Of a DNA stretch of 64,000 nt, positions 35,248 through 46,579 are shown piece after piece (the stretch's first letter is position 1; the number at the start of each line of letters is the position of its first letter). A program made the position numbers and the translations under genes. The stretch covers positions 68,553,317 to 68,617,316 of the forward strand of contig CM043701.1 in NCBI GenBank assembly GCA_023935145.1, in the 5' to 3' direction. The DNA is from Bretschneidera sinensis (taxonomy: Eukaryota; Streptophyta; Magnoliopsida; Brassicales; Akaniaceae). The notes beneath the pieces are model-generated. The model made no database searches and was not told the DNA's origin. It saw nothing but the letters and a program-made list of their open reading frames with translations.

Positions 35248-36424
35248 TGTTGACCCTCACTTGTATTTTAATGATGACAAAACACAACTCTTATTATACT
35301 AACGATGCTATCTAAGTCTATTAAGCAATAAGAGCATTCAACCAAGGATCAAGGTGCAAGAACTCAACCCGAATCAAACATCAAGTGAAGATAGAAGAAC
35401 TAGAATAGGTCTATGGTATTAAATCAAGTTATAAGTCTCACTTGTTTAGGTAATTAGCTTGTTCAATGGCTCTTTTTGAAAAAGCATTTTTAACATAACC
35501 TTTTAAACAAATGTTTTTAAAGTTAAAATTTATTCAACACATGAAAAGATGGGTTGTTAAAGCAACCCAGTCGACTGGGTACTTATACTAGTCTTCTGGT
35601 ATAAAGGTCAGTATGTTCCCAGTCGACTAGATGCTTCATACGAGTCGACTGGTATTTTGGTCAGAGACTTCCCAGCCGACTGGTAAGAACTATCCAGTCG
35701 ACTGGTACCTTCAACAGCCTTAAAAATATGATTTTTAAAGAAGACCCAGTCAACTGGTACTAAGACCCAGTAGGTTGGTAATTTGAAAAATATGACCGTT
35801 ATACTGCCAGACCTGTACATTTGATGTACAAAAGAGTCCCAAATTAATTCAGAACAAAAATATTTCATCAAGGCAAACTCGCACTACTAAGCATTTCAAA
35901 ATAGAGGATTACACATTTAAACAAGTTTTTACTTATTGATACTCAAAAAGCTTTGAAAAATTGATTGTTGAGCCATTCTTCAAGCTTTACCTAGAAAAAG
36001 AGATATTATTGAGTTGTATAAGCTTCCATTGTTATCTCTCTACTATTTTCTTTACAGTATTTATTGTAAAGGGATTTGCTTCTGAAAGGAAGGGGTTTGC
36101 TTCTGAAAGGAAGGGGTTTGCTTCTAAGAGGAAGGGATTGTAAGGTTTTTGCAACACCCGTGAAGTTGCACGACTAAGTTTCTTAGTGGAGTACTTCAAG
36201 GAGGTTCCTTGAAGAGAGTGGACGTAGGGTCGGAACGCTTCCGATATTGCCGAACCACTATAAACTGAGTTTGCATCCTCTAGTCCTTAAACTCCTTATT
36301 TACAGCACATATTACTTGTTATATTCTTGTTGTGTTATCTGTTTTAACAAACTTATGTTTCAATCCGTAAAAAGTTTTTAAAACCCAATTCACCTCCCCT
36401 CTTGGGTTGAAACCTTAGTCTACA
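35248..36424 (+). repeat. 3' LTR of the SIRE element (1177 bp)
   Basis: TGTTGACC ... GTCTACA, followed by GAGGC. It has eight copies of the palindromic motif instead of ten. The loss corresponds to 53 bp between the copies at 26703 and 26756 of the 5' LTR and accounts for most of the 60-bp length difference. Confidence 0.95.
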
Positions 36425-36514
36425 GAGGCCAACCCCAAGCTTCTTTCTTAATCAATCTAAGATCAGTTCCTTCAGCTTCATAAGACTACCCATTGCTTCT
36501 TTTTGGCATCAACA

Positions 36515-38085
36515 GTTCTCAAGTTATTTAAAAAATAAAATACTTGATATGCATGATTATGATTAACTTTTGATAGAACCAAAGAAGCCATACATGCTAA
36601 ATTAGAGCTATGAAGAGATACTTTTTTATTTCTTAACTACAAAATTCTACATGAGCTATCAAATGCTACATGTGATTCAGTTTTAGTATAATTGCGAGTA
36701 GACTTAACGAACAAGTAAATATTAGTAACCAATTGACCAAGATGCCAGATAGCTAACATCATCAAGCTAGTAATGGGAACATTATCAATTGAAGTACGTA
36801 GGATAAAGTGGAAAGAAATACATGGCATGTCGAGCGGTTTCAAATTACGGGTAAAGAAAATTCTAATACAAATTTTCTTAATCAAGAAAAAATCAAATAG
36901 AATGAATAAGTATGATAAGGTTTCATTACCAATGCCTAATCATAGTTGGTAGTACAAGAAAAAGAAAAAAAGGCTAACAGTACCCAATCATGCCAATATC
37001 TATACTAGTTCTTAGTCACTTTTAAATGAGCCTCTCAAGAAAACAAAATCTAAAAGTACCCACTTAATTGAGCATCATTACAATAAGTGTTTCTGCCAAC
37101 AGAGACTATATGATCAATTAAATAGAAATCTCAAATTTTCCTTAGTCAATTTTCACAGAGTCACCTACAGTCCCTTCAAACACTAGTTGTTTGTGTTATT
37201 AAGAAGAAAATATGATATATGATTGTTTTCTAGCATCTTTAACACTAAAAAGAGATTAAGAAATAAAGAATAAATAAATACTCTACCCTCTGTTTATTCC
37301 TTGCAGTTATACATATCTAATCAAATCAAACTACTCAGTATATATAAATATTGATTTACTTGTCCTGCAATAAAAAATATTTCAATAAAGAATATTGAAA
37401 CTTGAATCAAGAATAAATAAGGATTCAGAGATATAGTCAAAAAGATTGAAAAAACTAACATACAAATTCAGCTTTCCTTCTAGCATAACTCATATGAGAG
37501 CTATTTTGTTGTTCTCGGGCTTCATGTCCCTTTCTTGAGTACAACTGTCAGGACAAAACAACAAGTGACAGAGTTGAACAAAATTGAAAGCATACAAAAC
37601 AGTTTAGTTAAAGAGAAACAATTTCACTTTATAAACAACCTTGCTCTTTTCTGATAACCAAATAGTGTACTAGAGATACCCACTAGTCCTAACATACTTC
37701 AGAAGGTAAATTCTTCACATTTTGTTACAATGTAAGATTTTCTTTGAAGTAACAATGCTTTAAAGCAAATTTGAAGTCCTTCCATTTTCGTCCAATGGAC
37801 ATACATACCCACTTTCTTGTGGGTTCATAGGACGGTTGGAATGAGAACTTTTCCTACATCATAACACAAATTAACACTATTATAATGGGCACCCTAAACA
37901 ATCCAAAAATTTGTAAAAAAGAGAATTCCAAATAGTCATAACATTCTCTTAACTCAGTAGCCTCTACATTCTTAAACAAAATACAAAAAGGAAAACTTCT
38001 ATAAAATACCTTTTGGTTTGGTCATTTAAAACTTAAGTCTTTGCGGATTTTCGTAACGCTTTGATATCTTATGCAATGCTCCATT
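36515..38085. other. Unassigned AT-rich sequence
   Basis: No supported gene, no clear repeat. Open frames are short (up to about 80 codons) and show no family pattern. Confidence 0.5.
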
Positions 38086-38277
38086 GGTGAGGTTTGGATG
38101 CCTAGCTTAAAGCATTATTGGATTAAATTTGCATTTGAATTTAATAGAGTGCAAATAGCAGTGTTTGTCTTACCAATGGTAGTTTTGTAATACCTAACAC
38201 TCCGTTACCAAACTCACTTGCAATTCCAATGCAAATTTAATAAAACATTGCTTTAAGTTGGGCATCCAAACCTGACC
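38086..38277. mobile_element. Tourist/PIF-Harbinger-like MITE
   Basis: 192 bp with long terminal inverted repeats: left GGTGAGGTTTGGATGCC, right (reverse complement) GGTCAGGTTTGGATGCC, similar for about 60 bp inward. ATT flanks both ends (38083-38085 and 38278-38280), a 3-bp duplication as in the PIF/Harbinger class though not the classic TWA. The inner part reads TAAATTTGCAT in both arms. No coding capacity. Confidence 0.85.
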
Positions 38278-38399
38278 ATTATCACTATGCTACATTTCCA
38301 TTAAAATCTGTGTTTTCCGTCAAATTCCGTTAAGAAAAAAAAAGAGAAAATTTGTTAAACTTACTGGGTTCATGAATTTGGATGATAACTTTTTGTTCG

Positions 38400-38610
38400 A
38401 GTAGAATTTCTTAACTAACTCAGGTCTAAGCCTAATCTCTTAGATCGAACCAATCAGGAGAAGACATGTCATTGAAAGTGGGCTCGAGAGAGTTGCTTTG
38501 GTTGGATTAACCAGTATTAGAAATCAACGAATGAGAAGGACACAAGTAGTTTGACAAAACCCAGCTTATGTAGATAAAAGAATGAGTGTCGTCTCTCTCC
38601 TCTGAATTGA
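38400..38610 (+). repeat. Left inverted repeat of the 10-kb region
   Basis: AGAATTTCTTAACTAACTC, CAGGTCTAAG, then blocks around CCAATCAGGAGAAGACATG, TTGCTTTGGTT-GATTAACC and TTGACAAAACCCAG. The reverse complement of 48383-48571 carries the same blocks in the same order with roughly two thirds identity. Confidence 0.6.
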
Positions 38611-38985
38611 GATTACAATCTCTCTCTTAATCTTTCCCTCTCTAGGCCAAGCACTTTCCCAAATGTCTCCCTCTCTTCTTTGGCCTCATACATTTCTCTC
38701 TCCTCTATATAGAGATTTGTGCCTGTTTAAGCTATTTTTTACTTGATTTTTCTCCTCTGTCACTCTCTCTCTAGCGCGGCTGAGTATAATATCTCTCCTC
38801 TAGGAAGTTTCTCTCCTTTGTTATAGTCTCCTCTTAATTTTCCTCTCCATCTTACGCAGGAATTAAAAAAAACATGAATTCCCCCAAATATAGAGTTATT
38901 TTCTCTCCTCTTTCACTCTCTCAGTTCATTCTTTCTCCTATGTTAACTCATATTTCAAGTCTCGTTGATTTTATGATAATGGTTT
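38611..38985 (+). other. CT-rich leader-like stretch
   Basis: Rich in CTCTCTC, with a TATA-like CTCTATATAGAG near 38704. It resembles an untranslated leader, but no exon or open frame follows. Confidence 0.35.
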
Positions 38986-39340
38986 AGAGCTTGATTTTTA
39001 GGGAAATATTCTTTCCATTGTCGCTGTAAGCCACAATACACCATCTTTCTTGTGAGGTTGGAGTTTAGACCGAGTTTCTGGAGAAATGTTCTTGCCATTA
39101 CCGCCATAAGCCACCACACACCACCATTCTCGTGAGCTTGGGGTTTAGTGTAACGACCTATCCCGACTAGGCCCACCCAAGACGGTACCGTCACATTTTA
39201 GATCCAAGCACAATATATACAACAACTATTGCATTACTACTGAAAAATAATTACAATCATTTGTCTCAACTCTTTTACAGAGGAGTTACAACTTTCACAA
39301 AATATACAATAATTACAAATATGCAAGTTCATGTACAACT

Positions 39341-39343
<3 letters not shown>

Positions 39344-39381
<38 letters not shown>
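39344..39381. repeat. (TA)n microsatellite
   Basis: About 38 bp of uninterrupted TA inside the solo LTR, followed by a CTTTT-rich pyrimidine stretch to 39470. Confidence 0.95.
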
Positions 39382-39386
<5 letters not shown>

Positions 39387-39672
39387 TCTATCTCATTTTT
39401 CTTTTCTTCTTTTCTTTTCTTTTCTTTCATTCTTTCGTTTGTCTTTCTTTCTTTCCTTTCTTTATATAGTCTGAGGATGCCAACCATGAGGACTTACCTA
39501 GATACTTATTCTAAATCTCAAGATAAAGATCTATCAGTTCTGCCCGTGGCCTGAAATTATTTAGTATTGAGTAATGAGCTTCACAGGCTTAGTGAATTAC
39601 AATTTACTAGAAGTAACCGATTTGTATACTTAATGTCATAATTATATCACAATTTATATTCATAATTTAAAC

Positions 39673-39912
39673 CATTTATTCATCTATCAATTCTCATATC
39701 ATGATATTTCAATTATCATATAGATATTAATTCTAATTTCATCTCATATATTTTAACCAACTTATAATTATCATCTTTGATATAATTATCATCATTTATT
39801 CATCTATCAATTCTCATATCATGATATTTCAATTATCATATAGATATTAATTCTAATTTCATCTCATATATTTTAACCAACTTATAATTATCATCTTTGA
39901 TATTATTATCAT
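39673..39912. repeat. Exact 120-bp tandem duplication
   Basis: The two units (39673-39792 and 39793-39912) are identical at every base I compared except at the outer edges. The surrounding LTR is AT-rich and clearly older. Confidence 0.92.
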
Positions 39913-41066
39913 CATCTTTTATCATAATCCTCATCAAGAGGTTCACAATCATTATATGAAAATCATGGTAGATATCATGCTTATCAACTTCTTATCACAA
40001 CTGTCACATTATAAGACTCATACTCATATCAACATTTCATAATCATTCTAATGCCTTAGCATCTCAATTAATATAAATAATATAACATGAATGCATCTGC
40101 ATCCTTATTTCATCTCATCATTTCATTTATTTCTTTATTTCACATCACATCACATTTCATCCATATTATCAACGTATGGGTAATTCATTCCCCAGCATAC
40201 ATATGAACAACCACATACAAGCAGACATATAATAATATCATACAATTAAAGATATTTTTCTTGCATTAAATATTTCTTTCATCATATAAATCAAAATCAT
40301 TTCTCCATATGTATAACCAACTCATCTATCATAATCTCAAGAAATTTATTTCTCTTCTCAAAATATTTTTCATCATTTTCTCATCTATATTATCCTTTCA
40401 AGGATATTATTTCATCAACTTCTCGTATATATTCATTTTCAATCATATCATAATTCATACTTCTATGCCATCATTCAATTAACGCATATCACATATATTT
40501 TAATCAAATCACATATTCATAATATATTTAGTAATTCTTTCTCACACTGTTGGTCATTTCAATTTTTATGTACTTTTCTTATTTATCTTGATTACAAACA
40601 GTAAATTGTACTCACCACGTAGCACCTAAAGCTAATCGTAGATCACCTCCTCACCTTTCCTGCTACTCTCAATAATTTCACTAGATTATTGCTCACCACC
40701 ACCTATCTATAAAATTTTCATCAAACTTGCTATCTTATATTTAAATTTTTTTATACCCTATACTAGGTTAATTTCTTATGTGCATAATTATCTTAATCCA
40801 AAGTCAAAGATTTGCTGAAAACCCATTTCTTTTGGTTTGAATCCGGGTTCAAATATCTTCTTAAGAAAAGTAGAAGATAAAAGTCTCAAAATTGAAATCT
40901 CACAATAAAATTCTTAAACTTACCTTTTGAAAGATTTATCTTCAAATATCTTGAAATCCTTCTGTGAATCAAACAATTTCTAAGACAAGATTATGAAATC
41001 CTTCAATTTTTAAGTGTTTGCAAACTTTTTCTAGAAAGAGAAAAAAATGTTAAATGTCTCAAATTG

Positions 41067-41075
41067 ATTTTATAT
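41067..41075 (-). promoter_or_regulatory. TATA box of the solo LTR
   Basis: Minus strand CATATAAAATC, about 20-25 bp downstream of the palindrome cluster. Confidence 0.5.
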
Positions 41076-41094
41076 GAAAATTTCTAGTCTGATT

Positions 41095-41390
41095 TAGCCG
41101 ACCGATTGGTTAGTTAAAAAAATTATAAAACTGCCACTGAACCGCCGATCAACTGCCAGCCGATCAGTTCATCTACTGATCGATCGACCAGTTGATCGGT
41201 CAACCAATCGGATCCCTTGCCAACCGATCGATCGGTTGATCGGTTCAGTCAACCAGCCGACACCTTTCTTTTTTTTTACTTCAGCCATTCAAATTGTCGA
41301 TTGGCTCACCAGCCGATCGGTTCGTCCTTGCCAATCGACTAGTTGGTCAAAAGTCAACTATACAATCAACCGATCCTTCTGTTAAAATTT
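41095..41390 (-). repeat. Cluster of CCGATCGG / ACCGATCGGT palindromes
   Basis: At least ten short palindromic or near-palindromic GATC/TCGA-centred strings, for example TGATCGATCGACC, CCGATCGATCGGTT and GCCGATCGGTTCG. They lie immediately upstream (minus sense) of the LTR TATA box. Confidence 0.75.
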
Positions 41391-42000
41391 TAAAAATTCT
41401 TTATTTCTTTCTTCAAAAATTTTTTCTAACACTTTTCTTCAATTTTGTTCAACATCTTTCTTAAAAAATTGTTTCAAATTCAACTTTTATGTGTATGCAT
41501 GTTAAATTTCAATATATAATTCAATTTACTATTTTACCCTTACATCGAGGGTACGTGTATTACATTTAGACCGAGCTTCTGGGGAAATATTCCTGCCACT
41601 GCTGTCGTAAGCTACCACACACCACCATTCTCATGAGCTTCGGGTTTAGACAGAGCTGTTGGGGCAATATTCTTTCCACTGCCACCATAAGCTACCGCAC
41701 ACCACCATAATTCACTAAAGGTACATTTTCATATCCTATTGTAAAGGTATTGCTATATGTGCTATATTTCATTTGCATTGCAATGTATAACCAACAAAAG
41801 TAGAAAATGCATAAGCTTTTCAATAGCTTCAGTAAGTAGAAAATGTATAAGTTTTCTAGTTAATCCTTGATATGTTAACATCTATCTTTGTAAGTTGTGG
41901 GGCGTTAAGGTACCAATTCTTAACTCTAATTTTTCTTAATTTGATTCTCAAGGTGTAGGATCATTTTCTAATTCTCAGGGTGGGGCTCTAATGTTTCATT

Positions 42001-42440
42001 AGTTATAGGTTTAGGATCATATTTGATTATTTATCTCTTATAATCATTCAAATGATAATACATAAGAAAATTCATACAGATCATGATGAATAAATATTAT
42101 TCTTTGAACTTGATGAGCTTTTAGTAGTTAGATGTTCTCATAAAATATAGTTTTTAGAGTTCATAAATGTTGTTAAAAAGTTAATTGCTTATATTTCTTC
42201 ATATAATGCTAGTTTCCATGAGTTATAGGTTTAGGATCATATTTGATTCTTTATCTCTTTTAGTCATTCAAATGATGATGCATAAGAAAATTCATACAGA
42301 TCATGATGAATAAATATTATTCCTTGAACTTGATGAGCTTTCAGTAGCTAGATGTTCTAATATAATATAGTTTTTAGAGTTAATAAATGTTGTTAAGAAG
42401 TTAATTGCTTATGTTTCTTTGTATAATGCTAGTTTCCATG
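42001..42440. repeat. 220-bp tandem duplication
   Basis: Units 42001-42220 and 42221-42440 start agttataggtttaggatcat and end agtttccatg; differences are mostly single bases. Non-coding. Confidence 0.92.
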
Positions 42441-43464
42441 AGTTGCTACTGCAAATATCTTTGATAATTTTTTTTTTGTTCTAATAAGTCTTAGATCAAT
42501 TTTTAATGTTACAATAGTTAGATTCTTCATTATTGAATTGTTTGTTTATTGACTTCTTACATTTAATTCATTTTATTTTACTCTTAAGAAAATGAGGTTT
42601 TTTCAGAGGTGACAAAAATTTCATACACTCTATTGTATGCATTTTAAGTAGGTGTGTTTATGCCTCAACTCTTAAGATACAAGGAACCAGTTATATTTTT
42701 TACATTTAAAGATTTTGTTCTTCAATACTTTTAACAATATATGACATATCTATGTAATCATAAAATAAAGGATTCTTTTGAGACAGTATCAAAGAAACTT
42801 TAACAAAATATGAGTGTTGATTTCGTGCATATTTAGTAGACCTTAGGATTAGTGTTTTCATCTGTATCTACATACATAATTGTGCATCATATTGTTCTTT
42901 GTTTTTCTCATCACTCAAGTAATTAGAAGTTCTTTGGTTGCCTTAGGGATGTTTGATTTTCTTTCCCATATTTAAATTTACCTTTAAGTCCATGTCATTT
43001 CCACATTTAACTTTACCCTAGACTAGCATTTGTATATGGTGTACAACTAGAGGACGACGATTTACTTCTTCTTAAACCTTTTGAACAAGAGCAATAAGAA
43101 ACTGCCTGGATTATTAAGGGCACAATATTACAAGTTATATTGAAAGGAAGCAGTCTTAATGAGGGATTTTAGAGATAGTCAGAATTATTGACCTTTAAAT
43201 ACTGCTCTAATCTACATCTACAGTTAATTTGTAGAGGCTCAATTTTGTGACCATATTGACATAGCTTTAACTAAAGTTTAAGAATTTAAATAATGTGTGA
43301 AGGAATGATCATTGCTTCTCACTCTCATCGGTCACCCATCTGTTTGAACTTTACAATTTTTTATTTTCCATTATGGTAACTTATCATTTCATTTCTCTAA
43401 ATATCCTAAAAGAGAGTACATATACTCATAAATTTCATCACCTTACATTTTTTCTTGTATCATT

Positions 43465-43510
<46 letters not shown>

Positions 43511-45111
43511 GTATCTTAAAGACTATAATATGAATGTCATTAGACTAGTTGGAGTGTTTAATAAGAAGACACGAATTTGATTTCCTTCAATTTTATGTTG
43601 TTAGTGTGAAAATTTTATGTATTTCTGCATCATGTTGGAATAACAACCATTCTTTTGGATAAAAGTTTATTTAACAATATATTGTGGAAGAATTTAACCG
43701 CAACTATTATTTTATATGTATGTTTAGAGGATTTGCAAAGAATCTGATTTTCATGCAAAGAAACATCATTTCAACAATCACATTATCGTTTCACATTTTT
43801 GCAAGTTTTGATCCACTATGGAGGATGAATCAGTTGACTTTTTGCATGTTACTAGCTCATCCATCATATGTTTATCACTTTTTAGCATAAATTCGCTACC
43901 CCTCCACCTCTTTTTTTTAATTATTATTTTTCTTTTTTCCTCTTTTCCCAATGGACTTCACTTGCTAGAAAAAGATCGAATATACTTTGAAACTTTCAAA
44001 CATTGTTAGAATTAACATGATTTTTCTTTCAAGCCTGAGCATCACTACAAATATTATTATTGCATTTTAGGCAGTAATATATTTAATTTCCTTGAAGATT
44101 TTATGTTAAATTAGATTTTGACTTTAATTTTGATAAAGCTGCTTATATTTATTGACGTGGGAAGAAAAAGGCACTCATATTATAGTCTTTAGGATATAAG
44201 CTTTTGCTTATATTATTGTCGCGTAGAAATTTTTGTTTATGTAAAGATTGTGAATGATTTATTGATATTTTCCTTGTCTGGTAATGAAAACTTCAAGTGT
44301 TCAAGTATACATATCTTGAGAGAGTAATGGTGCCAAGATATGTATTTGAGTACTTGCAACTATCATTACCCTTAACCCGAGAGAAGCAATTTAAATTATA
44401 TGTTATTATGATTGCTGGATTTGTGAGTTGTTCATGAAGAAATCAATGAACTTTATGGAGTGGCCTTTAGTAAAAAAGCACCTTAAATTAAATTTATAAT
44501 AACAAATCTCATTCCATTCTAGTATTTCGGGGTAAAAGCTGAAAAAGTGAATTAACTGTAATGTAATAGAATATGGTAGATATTTGTTATCTCCATTCTA
44601 TAAGTTATATCTCACTTTCAAACATGCTAGTATTTTTTGTTATTCAGCAATATCAATGTGTTTTCTTGTTGAACATTCTTATGGAAAGTTTAAAGAAAAT
44701 CATGGAGTAATTTTTTCATGTGAGATTGTATCTTATTATTTTTATGCCTACAAGAGCTGGAAGATAAGAGAAATGAGAGGTCTAAGGTGGTTCACGAGAG
44801 AAAGATGCAGCTTAACAAGTTTAGGGTCAAAGCTGAGAAGGTTACTGATTGTGTTAAAATTTTAATTTTAATTTTTTTTTTTGTGTTTTCACTTCTGTTA
44901 TAAACTACAAAGTGATAAGGCTGAGTGGTTATCTCATTTTCTCTGCTTCTATAGACTGCTTTTGTTAAGCTCTAGATATAGTGATATGCTTTTGTTGTAT
45001 TGTTAAGCTTTATGATGTCTATGATGTTAGGGCAAAAACTTGCAATCTCACTATAATTTACCAATCATGTTCTAAAACATGATAGTTTTAGTTGAAACTC
45101 TATTTTTGGTG
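42441..45111. other. Non-coding AT-rich stretch inside the inverted-repeat region
   Basis: No supported gene. Contains a (TTC)n tract at 43464-43510 and a strong hairpin at 44280-44370 (listed separately). Frames are below about 95 codons and show no recognisable domain. Confidence 0.5.
44280..44370. repeat. 91-bp hairpin with 37-39-bp arms
   Basis: Left arm GGTAATGAAAACTTC...ACATATCTTG (44280-44318), 15-base loop, right arm 44334-44370 whose reverse complement is GGTAATGATAGTTGC...ACATATCTTG. About 31 of 37 positions pair, with one 2-base bulge. It could be a small MITE or a small-RNA precursor; no target duplication is evident. Confidence 0.8.
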
Positions 45112-45360
45112 GTGAGATCATTGCAATTGTACTATATATTATAATCAGATATATAACATGTGTACTACATGTAACTTGATAAAGTGTCTCATGGCAACGG
45201 ATGAATTTTGAAGTTGAGAATTCTTTTGGGTGTGAGATCATTACAGTTATGCTATATGTTGTACTATATGTTATAATCATATATAACATGTGTACTACTT
45301 GTAATCTGATAGAGTGCCTCATGGCAATTGATGAATTTTGAAGTTGAGAATTCTTTTTGG
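45112..45360. repeat. 120-bp tandem duplication
   Basis: Copies begin gtgagatcatt at 45112 and 45232 and end near gttgagaattcttt; a short internal repeat (gctatatgttgtactatatgtt) distinguishes the second. Confidence 0.85.
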
Positions 45361-46047
45361 TGTATGAAAGGTTCAATATTCTCTCATTTAATGAAATGCA
45401 TGAATTTGTACATGTTTATATTTTTTTATTCCATAAAAGAGAACCATCTTAATCCCCACATTTTAATGGTAGAAAGATGTATATATTAATCCAATAGAAT
45501 GGAAAGTGAATTATGTACATGTTATTGGGTCTAAGGCCATAAAGTGGAGCCTGGATTGGAACAGAAACAAAAACCAATACAACACACAACTCTAAATAGA
45601 AAATACTAAGACCTCAAAAGAACATGACAAGGGAGGACCGATACTTAGTGACTTCATTACTTCAATAGTTATTGTCATACCATGCACAATCCCTTAGCAG
45701 CCTTTCACTTTATCTTCCAGACGTCTCACTTCATCTCTCAAACACTTAAGTTCAAAAGTTGTAGTCTGCCTAACACAACCATATATAGTTTCTCCTACAC
45801 AAAGTGGCTCATTGGCAGGGGAACACCAATATCAAAACTTGCATTTCCTTTATCGAACACAACAATAATATAATCTATTTGGGTTATTCTCGGACTCCAA
45901 TATTTGATATCAGCATGAACCCCACAAATAGCATATCTTGTTAAAAAAAATTGCAATGTGTCTCTTGAACTCTCATTGACACTTAAAGTAAACATTTCAC
46001 CTATAAAATATAAGTTTAGCTCAATCAATCATTTTATCAAACTTGAT

Positions 46048-46210
46048 GACAACATCTTCTATTATATGATCAACATGATAGTAAATATAAGAAACCCATC
46101 TTTTGTTATCTATAAGAACTTTGTTCAAGACAACATCTTCTATTATATGATCAACATGACGGTAAATATAACATATTTTGTTATCTATAAGAACCTTGCT
46201 CAAGCATATA
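46048..46210. repeat. 81-bp tandem duplication
   Basis: Copies start gacaacatcttctattatat at 46048 and 46129 and run to ctataagaac-ttg-tcaag. It keeps a minus-strand frame open for 72 codons, giving a protein-like repeat that I do not recognise. Confidence 0.85.
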
Positions 46211-46543
46211 ACCAGGCCAACTAATAAGAACCCCACCATCTTTGCAACAAAATATAATGTTTTTCCACAACTCTCTCTGCATTCTAAAAACTACAACCAT
46301 TACTATTTTCATCCATACCACACTTATAACATATGTATTTTCAATTATAATTTTAGAGTTGCAACAAGATACTTAGAAAAGAAAAGAAGAAAAAAAAAAG
46401 AGTTGTAGTAAAATAAATGACTGTAAAATGCTTTCAAATTTGATAGCCTAGCAAAACAAATATTGTACAGGAAAAAGAAAAGACCAACTGCATATACATG
46501 AATAAACATAACTATTCCATATTTAAAGCAAAACACATCCGTT

Positions 46544-46579
<36 letters not shown>

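Larger units (their letters stand above)
26257..36424 (+). mobile_element. SIRE-lineage Ty1/copia retrotransposon, complete structure
   Basis: Both LTRs, primer site, gag-pol, an extra ORF and a polypurine tract are present. It is flanked by a perfect 5-bp target duplication GAGGC (26252-26256 and 36425-36429). The order protease, integrase, RT, RNase H is that of copia. A long gag with coiled coil, the tRNA-Met primer site and an additional ORF between pol and the 3' LTR point to the SIRE/Maximus lineage. The first 225 bp of the two LTRs differ at about 10 positions by eye (4-5 %). The polyprotein has 11 in-frame stops, so this copy is not autonomous now. Confidence 0.93.
25960..36514 (+). 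repeat. Tat-like solo LTR, interrupted by the SIRE element
   Basis: The left part 25960-26256 starts TGTTGGGGCCACCTC and contains CTGACTTAGCCATCGAAGAG with TTTCTCGGAGAACC, the R/U5 signature of Tat LTRs. The right part 36430-36514 ends GGCATCAACA. Removing the copia element and one GAGGC gives a continuous LTR of about 380 bp. Flanking pentamers ATTCC and GTTCT differ only by transitions, so a decayed target duplication is possible. No internal sequence of this element is present. Confidence 0.6.
39149..41564 (-). mobile_element. Chromovirus solo LTR (2416 bp)
   Basis: Bounded by TGTAACGACC and GTGTATTACA and by the 5-bp target duplication TTTAG (39144-39148 and 41565-41569). On the minus strand it starts TGTAATACACG with AAGGGTAAAATAG and ends GGTCGTTACA, the look of Tekay/Del-like chromovirus LTRs. 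No internal sequence follows, so it is a solo LTR left by LTR-LTR recombination. U3 holds a cluster of CCGATCGG-type palindromes (41095-41390) and a TATA box at 41067-41075. An exact 120-bp tandem duplication and a (TA)n run lie further down. Confidence 0.82.
38985..41720 (+). repeat. Four 80-bp tandem repeats split by a solo LTR
   Basis: Units at about 38985-39063 (diverged), 39064-39143, 41565-41646 (its first five bases are also 39144-39148) and 41647-41716. Each reads tttagaccgag, gggaaatattcttgccattg, ccgtaagccaccacacaccaccattct and cgtgagcttgggg. Spacing is exactly 80 bp in the two complete steps once the LTR is removed. Confidence 0.8.

Noticed and set aside
43464..43510. (TTC)n tract as a Ser- or Glu-rich coding repeat
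   Set aside because: Flanking frames are closed; it is a microsatellite.
45795..46239. Minus-strand frames with protein-like text (for example VFDKGNASFDIGVPLP) that might be exons of a host gene
   Set aside because: One is created by the 81-bp duplication; no start, splice sites or known family could be supported.
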